29,837 nt of DNA, taken from Borrelia coriaceae (lineage in GTDB: Bacteria > Spirochaetota > Spirochaetia > Borreliales > Borreliaceae). This document shows, piece by piece, positions 25,702 to 29,837 of the stretch. Made by a program: the position numbers and the translations under genes. The notes under the pieces were generated by a model that saw only the letters and a list, made by a program, of their open reading frames with translations, ran no database searches and was not told the origin of the DNA. The stretch is taken from contig NZ_CP075092.1 in NCBI RefSeq assembly GCF_023035295.1, positions 1 to 29,837 on the forward strand. Direction: 5' to 3'. Each line of letters opens with the position of its first letter. The first letter of the stretch is position 1.

Positions 25702-25890
25702 ATGAAAATAAATATTAAAAATATTAGGATAAAAAGTATTTGTGCAATATTATTTATCTCTCTATTCCTTTCTTGTAATAATGGAATAGAAGAACTTGAG
25801 AAGAGAAATAATTTCTTCTCCTCACTAGCTAATTTAGGTAATGACTTCTTAACTGTTTTTATTTCCTTTTTTTGATATGTTTACTGGAGT
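25702..25890 (+). pseudogene. vlp: 5' remnant of a vlp at the archive edge
   Basis: The leader with Cys25, then IEELEKRNNFFSSLANLGND and FLTVFISFF, then a stop at 25873-25875. A T7 run at 25868-25874 would, with T6, allow FFDMFTGV before another stop, so the gene is broken twice. After about 25890 no vlp sequence is left. The GTG at 25690 is in frame but the ATG at 25702 is the family start. Its upstream block is altered (AGAGGGTGC for AAGGAGGC). This is the last cassette and marks the right boundary of the array. Confidence 0.9.
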
Positions 25891-26135
25891 TTGAGTCATT
25901 AAAGTTTGCACTAAGAAACAATATTATAGGAAATTGTTTCATTGCTAAGGCTTTGTAGTTAGATATAGATAATCTTTATAAGATTAACTTTAATTAGTAA
26001 AAGAGTAACTAGGTATATTTTAGTGAATTTATTTAATGTTAATATAAACGGTGTATATTTGATATTAGTTATTTATTTTTATTTAGATATTGAGATTTAA
26101 TGTTTGGGTAATGTAGATAATCTAGGAGAGGAAAT

Positions 26136-26972
26136 ATGAATAAGAATGTTTTAGCAATATGTGTGTTAACACTAATGTGTTTGGTATCATGTGATATAAA
26201 TTTTCTTGATGAATTGTTAGGCAAAGCAAGAGAAAAATTTTTAGAAGAAACCGATAATGCAGAAGGTTTAAATTCTAAAGAAGAAAATCAAGAGGATAAA
26301 GAAAATAAGGTAGATGTTTCAAAGGTTAAAAGGGATGTAGTAAGAAATAAAGACTTTAGGGAAAAAAGTATTAACTTATCTCAACCTAAATTAACTGCGG
26401 TTCAAGAATCTTATCTTACTGGTAAGGATGCTGAGGCCAGTGAAATTAAGAAAAAAATTGATGTTAATTTAGCTGCGGTAAATGCAATTTATGATGAGTT
26501 GGAGAAATCATTGTCAGAACTTAAGAATATGGAAGCTTTTGTTATAAGAGCTGAGTCTGATTTTAATGAGGCAAGAAGAGGTGTTCCTGGAAATAATCAT
26601 GTAACGAACACTTTGCCTTATTTAGATGAAGCAATTAAGACAGTTAAAGATAGTAGACATGTTGCAGTAGTAGGGTATAATGAGCAATTTCATGCATTAA
26701 AACATGTAAAAGCTGATGCTGAGTATGCAAAGGGTCTTATTAAGTCTGCTTTAGGTGAATCGGCACAGGCAAGGTTGAGCGGTTATTATTATGTGCAGCT
26801 TATGATAGATAATATATCAAATGCGCAGCTTAGCTTGAGTAAAGCAGAAAGTATGTTTAAGAAAGTAGAATCGGAGTTAGATAATCTTAGAGTTGAGAGA
26901 CAAAAAGCGGATAAAGATTTTGCTGGGTTAAAGAGTGCATATGAAGCATTATTAGCAGTTAAAAAGAAATAG
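26136..26972 (+). CDS. Coiled-coil surface lipoprotein, family uncertain
   Basis: This 278-aa lipoprotein has signal MNKNVLAICVLTLMCLVSC with Cys19 acylated and a GGAGAGG ribosome site. The start of the mature protein, DINFLDELLGKAREKFLEE, reminds me of the P35/VraA-like antigens of Borrelia, but this is recollection and not a firm assignment. A charged linker (residues 40-80) follows, then long amphipathic helices rich in Lys/Glu/Ala to the end (for example YDELEKSLSELKNMEAF and SKAESMFKKVESELDNLR), predicted to form a helical bundle. It is unrelated to the archive genes but in the same direction, separated by 250 bp with no gene. A surface adhesin or complement-binding role would be a guess. 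Confidence 0.8.
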   Translation: MNKNVLAICVLTLMCLVSCDINFLDELLGKAREKFLEETDNAEGLNSKEENQEDKENKVDVSKVKRDVVRNKDFREKSINLSQPKLTAVQESYLTGKDAEASEIKKKIDVNLAAVNAIYDELEKSLSELKNMEAFVIRAESDFNEARRGVPGNNHVTNTLPYLDEAIKTVKDSRHVAVVGYNEQFHALKHVKADAEYAKGLIKSALGESAQARLSGYYYVQLMIDNISNAQLSLSKAESMFKKVESELDNLRVERQKADKDFAGLKSAYEALLAVKKK

Positions 26973-27036
26973 TATATAACATATTTATGGTGAATTAGTA
27001 TGTGATTAATAATTTAATTATTTTTTAGAGTGAGAT

Positions 27037-27065
27037 AGGGTCTAATTTTATTAGATTCTATTTTT
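27037..27065 (+). terminator. Terminator of the coiled-coil lipoprotein gene
   Basis: AGGGTCTAAT (27037-27046) pairs with ATTAGATTCT (27050-27059) with two G-U pairs and a 3-nt loop, followed by T5. It lies 64 nt after the stop. Confidence 0.75.
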
Positions 27066-27074
27066 GTTTATATG

Positions 27075-27144
27075 AATACCTTTCAAATTTGGTGATGTCA
27101 TGAAGTAAATAAAGTAAATGACATCACCAAATTTCAAAGGTATT
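27075..27144. repeat. 27-bp inverted repeat with one mismatch
   Basis: The arm 27075-27101 is the reverse complement of 27118-27144 except for one position (27084 against 27135). The core is AAATTTGGTGATGTCA and the loop is 16 nt. It sits between convergent genes, after the first terminator. Confidence 0.85.
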
Positions 27145-27280
27145 TTCAAACTGTCTGTAAGGATGGAATTTTAAATTGCGGATGAGCGTTTGGACAAAGC
27201 TTTTTGATAACAGGGTTTATATTCTATGTATCCTTATCATGAACTTTATGTTTAAAAGTATGTATAAGCATTTAATTGGC

Positions 27281-27310
27281 AAGGATCTCTATTATATAGA
27301 GATCCTTATT
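27281..27310. terminator. 12-bp hairpin between convergent genes
   Basis: AAGGATCTCTAT (27281-27292) pairs perfectly with ATAGAGATCCTT (27296-27307), with a 3-nt loop and T-rich DNA on the right. It lies 21 nt past the stop of the minus-strand gene and could stop transcription from either side. Confidence 0.7.
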
Positions 27311-27328
27311 TATTTTATTATTTGATGT

Positions 27329-28213
27329 TTAATTAGTAGCATGTTTATAAGCAGAAATTAGTGTATCAATGGCGTTAGCGAAAATTGTTCCTCCAGTATA
27401 TTCATAATCATCTAAATTGATAGCATATTGTTTTAGTTGTTCTATAGAGTTGTCTAATTGAAAAGTCATAATTCTTAGTGTACCAATAATAGGCGTAAGA
27501 GCTGCAATATTAACTTCTTTATTTAAAGTTTTGGCAGCATTAGCAAAATTGTGAGCAGCAGAGATGAAAGTGTTAGAGTTAAAGTTAGAAACAGTGTTAA
27601 CAAAGGCATCAATATAAGTTGTTACTGAACTATTTATAGCAGTTATAAAAGCATCAGCTGTATTTTTGACAGTTTTCAATGTATTGGTAGTGGTTTGCTC
27701 TTTTGCAAGATAGGTTTGGTGTATAACTTGTTTTAAGTTTTTAATTGAGTTATTGAATCCTTCTAGATTAGTATTTTTTAAAGATGCAGCTAAAGTTTGA
27801 AAATCTTTGATTAGGTTAGAGTTATTGAGTTTTTCAATAGCTTCTTTTCGTATTGTAGAATTTGTATTGCTAATGCAAAAATCTATGCTTGACTCATTAC
27901 ACTGAATATAGGTCATAATTTGATCTATATATTGAATATAATGATTGTAAATAGTGTTTAGATTAGTATAGTAATCTTTGGAATCAATGAGAAACTCTTG
28001 TAAGCTTTTTATATTCTCTTGTGTTAGTTTTTCGTGTTTTACTTGAATAGTATTTTCTTTTTTATCTTCTTTAGGATATATAGAAGTATCTATTTTTTTG
28101 TCTTGTAAGTTATGATCTTGCATATAACTTAACGTGTGTTCTTGACTTGATATAGGAGTAATATTGCAAGATATTACTCCTAAGGTTAGTAATGAAACTA
28201 ATGGATTTGTCAT
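27329..28213 (-). CDS. Unrecognised helical lipoprotein, 294 aa
   Basis: The start at 28213 (MTNPLVSLLTLGVISC) gives a clear lipoprotein signal with Cys16 acylated and an AAGGA site about 11 nt upstream. An in-frame TTG 14 codons earlier would spoil the signal peptide. The mature protein has a polar linker, then long helices (EKLTQENIKSLQEFLIDSKD, IRKEAIEKLNNSNLIKDF). It ends with an Ala-rich domain FISAAHNFANAAKTLNKEV and YEYTGGTIFANAIDTLISAY. Two cysteines in CNESSIDFC may pair. I do not recognise the family. It is transcribed toward the coiled-coil lipoprotein gene, with several hairpins between. Confidence 0.75.
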   Translation of the reverse strand: MTNPLVSLLTLGVISCNITPISSQEHTLSYMQDHNLQDKKIDTSIYPKEDKKENTIQVKHEKLTQENIKSLQEFLIDSKDYYTNLNTIYNHYIQYIDQIMTYIQCNESSIDFCISNTNSTIRKEAIEKLNNSNLIKDFQTLAASLKNTNLEGFNNSIKNLKQVIHQTYLAKEQTTTNTLKTVKNTADAFITAINSSVTTYIDAFVNTVSNFNSNTFISAAHNFANAAKTLNKEVNIAALTPIIGTLRIMTFQLDNSIEQLKQYAINLDDYEYTGGTIFANAIDTLISAYKHATN

Positions 28214-28336
28214 AAAAATATTTTCCTTTTTAAATTTCAGAGCACTAATTATCAATTAATACTTATTATTATTTAATAATAAGTATATATCATAAAAGTG
28301 AAATTATCAAATTTGTGAGAAAAGTTTTTTGAGCAT

Positions 28337-28372
28337 ATAAAAAAAAGATAGGCTTATAAGCCTATCTTATTA
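28337..28372 (-). terminator. Terminator of the acidic lipoprotein gene
   Basis: AAAAAAGATAGGCTTATAAGCCTATCTTATT: the arms AAGATAGGCTTA and TAAGCCTATCTT are a perfect inverted repeat. The A-run on the left becomes a T-run on the minus strand. It lies about 40 nt past the stop at 28409. Confidence 0.8.
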
Positions 28373-28408
28373 GTGTTTATTTAAGTAATTGTTTTTAAAT
28401 ATAAAGAT

Positions 28409-29657
28409 TTATCTAGCACCAGTGGTACCATAAAGTAATCTTAGTACTTCCTTTAACTCACTTTTGGTACTTGGGGGCAATATGCCTCTGAGAGAGCTTA
28501 ATTCTTCGTATACTTTGTAATCATTGTGATGACTTTTTTGCACTTTTGATAATAAAATGTTTACTTCTGTTTTAATTGTATCTAATTTTGTTTTTGCTTT
28601 TTGGTCTTTTTGGAGGTTGCCAGGGTATCCAAAATCATTAGTAGTAAGATGTATAGCATCACTTAGACTTTCTTGAATTGCGTTTGAGAGTTTTGTGAGT
28701 TTTTTGGTTAATTTGTTTTTTGTAAATTTATGTAATATGTCTTGAGATTTTTGTTTTTCAGATTCTTCGGGTTTTTTTCCATAAATAGGATTTATTTTTA
28801 TTTCATTAAACTTAATGGTTTCCCAGTGTTTGTTTATTTTTTTAGCTAATTTAAGAGCGTTCTTAACGCTATTTTTGGTTTTTATTAAACGTGATTTGTA
28901 TTCTCTATTTAATTGAGCTTCATCCTCGTCTTCATCTTCGTTGTCAATTTCTTGGTGATTTTTTTCAATTTCATCATAGTCATTGTCTTCTTCGTCATCT
29001 TCATAGTCATCGTCATTGTCTTCTTCGTCATCTTCTATGGTTGTCATAGGTCCTGAGTATGAACCTGATTTTGTTGTTGATGGAATATAATTATTATATT
29101 CATAGTTAATAGATGATTCACCACTTATGCTGTTAAGATTATTAGTTGTACCTGATAGTATTGTAGGAGGGGTATTTGTGTGTGAGTTTGAGATAATTGT
29201 GTCATCTGTGTTTGTTGGAGTAGGGTTTTCAGTTATTTTTGTATTAAGTTCTGATTGAGTTAGTGTATTGATTGTTTGAGTGTTTTTGTTATCTTCATTA
29301 GTGTGTGGTTTAATGTTAGTAATAATTGGTGAGTTAAGAGTTTTTATACTGTCTTTGTTAGTATTTTGGTCTTTTGTTGTGATATGATTATTGCCATTGT
29401 TAGTATTTTGATTGTTATTATCAGTAATTTGGTTAATAGCTTGAGGTGTAGATTTTTCATTAATGATAGGTGAGGTGTTAAAGTTAATGATATTATCTTG
29501 TAGAGTATTGTTTGAAGGATTATTTTTGAGTTGGCTCCAAGATAGAGTAAGCTTTTTTTAGTAACTTAGCAGATGTATTTTCATTGCCATTGAGGATTAG
29601 ATCACAGCTAATGAGACATAGGATTAGTCCCAAGCAAAAATATTTTAATTTAAACAT
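28409..29657 (-). pseudogene. Acidic Asn/Thr-rich lipoprotein, frameshifted near the start
   Basis: The ATG at 29657 follows AAGGAG and begins MFKLKYFCLGLILCLISC, a lipoprotein signal with Cys18. Frame 1 stops 28 residues later. A run of seven T (29553-29559; seven A in the mRNA sense) is one base too long: with six, the reading continues LTLSWSQLKNNPSNNTLQD without a stop to 28409, 415 aa in all. Domains: an Asn/Thr/Ser-rich linker (about 40-200) like a surface stalk; an acidic Asp/Glu tract (about 205-250) with an 11-residue repeat; then a Lys-rich helical domain ending LRLLYGTTGAR. I do not recognise the family. As written only a 46-residue peptide, or an internal start at 29047 without a signal, could be made. 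Phase variation, mutation or sequence error are all possible. Confidence 0.8.
28980..29035. repeat. 33-bp direct repeat in the acidic tract
   Basis: The 23-bp unit TCATTGTCTTCTTCGTCATC plus TTC occurs identically at 28980-29002 and 29013-29035, a 33-bp period. It encodes the repeated DDEEDND block of the acidic lipoprotein. Copy number could change by slippage without shifting the frame. Confidence 0.85.
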
Positions 29658-29708
29658 TATATTAAATCTCCTTATAATATGTATTTGTATAAAATAATAA
29701 ATATAGAG

Positions 29709-29800
29709 CGATGGGGGTGGTAAATCTAGGTTTGAGAGGGAAAAAAGTAGTGATATTGGGAGTTGGGGGATGTTGAGGGGGGGGGGAGATAATGGGATAG
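29709..29800 (+). other. G-rich subtelomeric tract
   Basis: In otherwise AT-rich DNA the plus strand has repeated G runs: G5 near 29714, GGG near 29739, GGG near 29759, G5 near 29765, G10 at 29777-29786 and GGG near 29794. No gene is seen. The G-rich strand runs 5' to 3' toward the plasmid end and could fold as a G-quadruplex. Confidence 0.7.
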
Positions 29801-29815
29801 AGATCGCGCCAGCTT

Positions 29816-29837
29816 TATACTAATAACAACTAAACTA
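29816..29837 (-). other. Telomere-like terminus
   Basis: Read inward from the right end, the sequence has TAGTATA at positions 16-22. Borrelia hairpin telomeres have a conserved TAGTATA box about 14 bp from the hairpin axis, so this is probably the right telomere or within a few bases of it. The terminal hairpin itself cannot be seen in linear sequence. Confidence 0.6.

Noticed and set aside
28214..28255. TTG start that would lengthen the lipoprotein at 27329 by 14 residues
   Set aside because: It would place a charged extension before the signal peptide, and the ATG at 28213 has its own ribosome site.

Overview
The window looks like part of a linear plasmid of a relapsing-fever Borrelia. 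Four things support this. The DNA is very AT-rich. It carries the four-gene Borrelia plasmid maintenance cluster (PF57/62, PF50/DUF226, PF32 ParA, PF49). It carries Bdr, DUF603 and Mlp family genes. Most importantly, it holds a tandem array of genes for variable large proteins (Vlp, the surface antigens of relapsing-fever antigenic variation). The shared Vlp leader (MKINIKNIRVKS...) reminds me of the African relapsing-fever group, but this is recollection only. The right end has a telomere-like TATACTA box 15 nt from the last base. The left end shows no such box, so the plasmid probably continues to the left.

Layout. At 1-157 there is an array of seven AATAGTTG motifs in helical phase, followed by a tiny secreted-type ORF (203-361). 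A long gene-free stretch holds a 70-bp near-perfect palindrome (750-819). A divergent, orphan Vlp-like lipoprotein lies at 1068-2069. A Bdr gene and a frameshifted DUF603 gene read leftward (2364-3517), and an Mlp lipoprotein reads rightward (3677-4591). The replication/partition cluster is at 5339-7956 and ends in a strong terminator. The stretch 7957-10083 is gene-free, decayed DNA that still carries a vlp upstream block. An unrecognised lipoprotein gene is at 10084-10839 (minus strand).

The vlp archive occupies 11191-25890, all on the plus strand. It has ten near full-length cassettes in one piece (three of them with a C-terminal frameshift), one cassette broken by an internal frameshift, one 5'-truncated remnant, one 3'-truncated remnant, and smaller relics. 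Each cassette has the same signal-peptide region, its own Shine-Dalgarno sequence and usually its own terminator, but I see no convincing promoter. The sequences fall into three body types: a majority type ending in a [11 protein letters not shown]...VKDAM-like segment; a second type ending in RRTVDKCLKDVSDCIKE; and a single third type. This organisation fits a silent donor library for gene conversion into an expression site elsewhere.

Right of the archive are three further lipoprotein genes (26136-26972 plus; 27329-28213 minus; 28409-29657 minus, frameshifted) and a G-rich subtelomere. At least seven genes differ from an open frame by a small indel, six of them by 1 nt, mostly in homopolymers. 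Either long-read assembly error or relaxed selection on silent cassettes could explain this.
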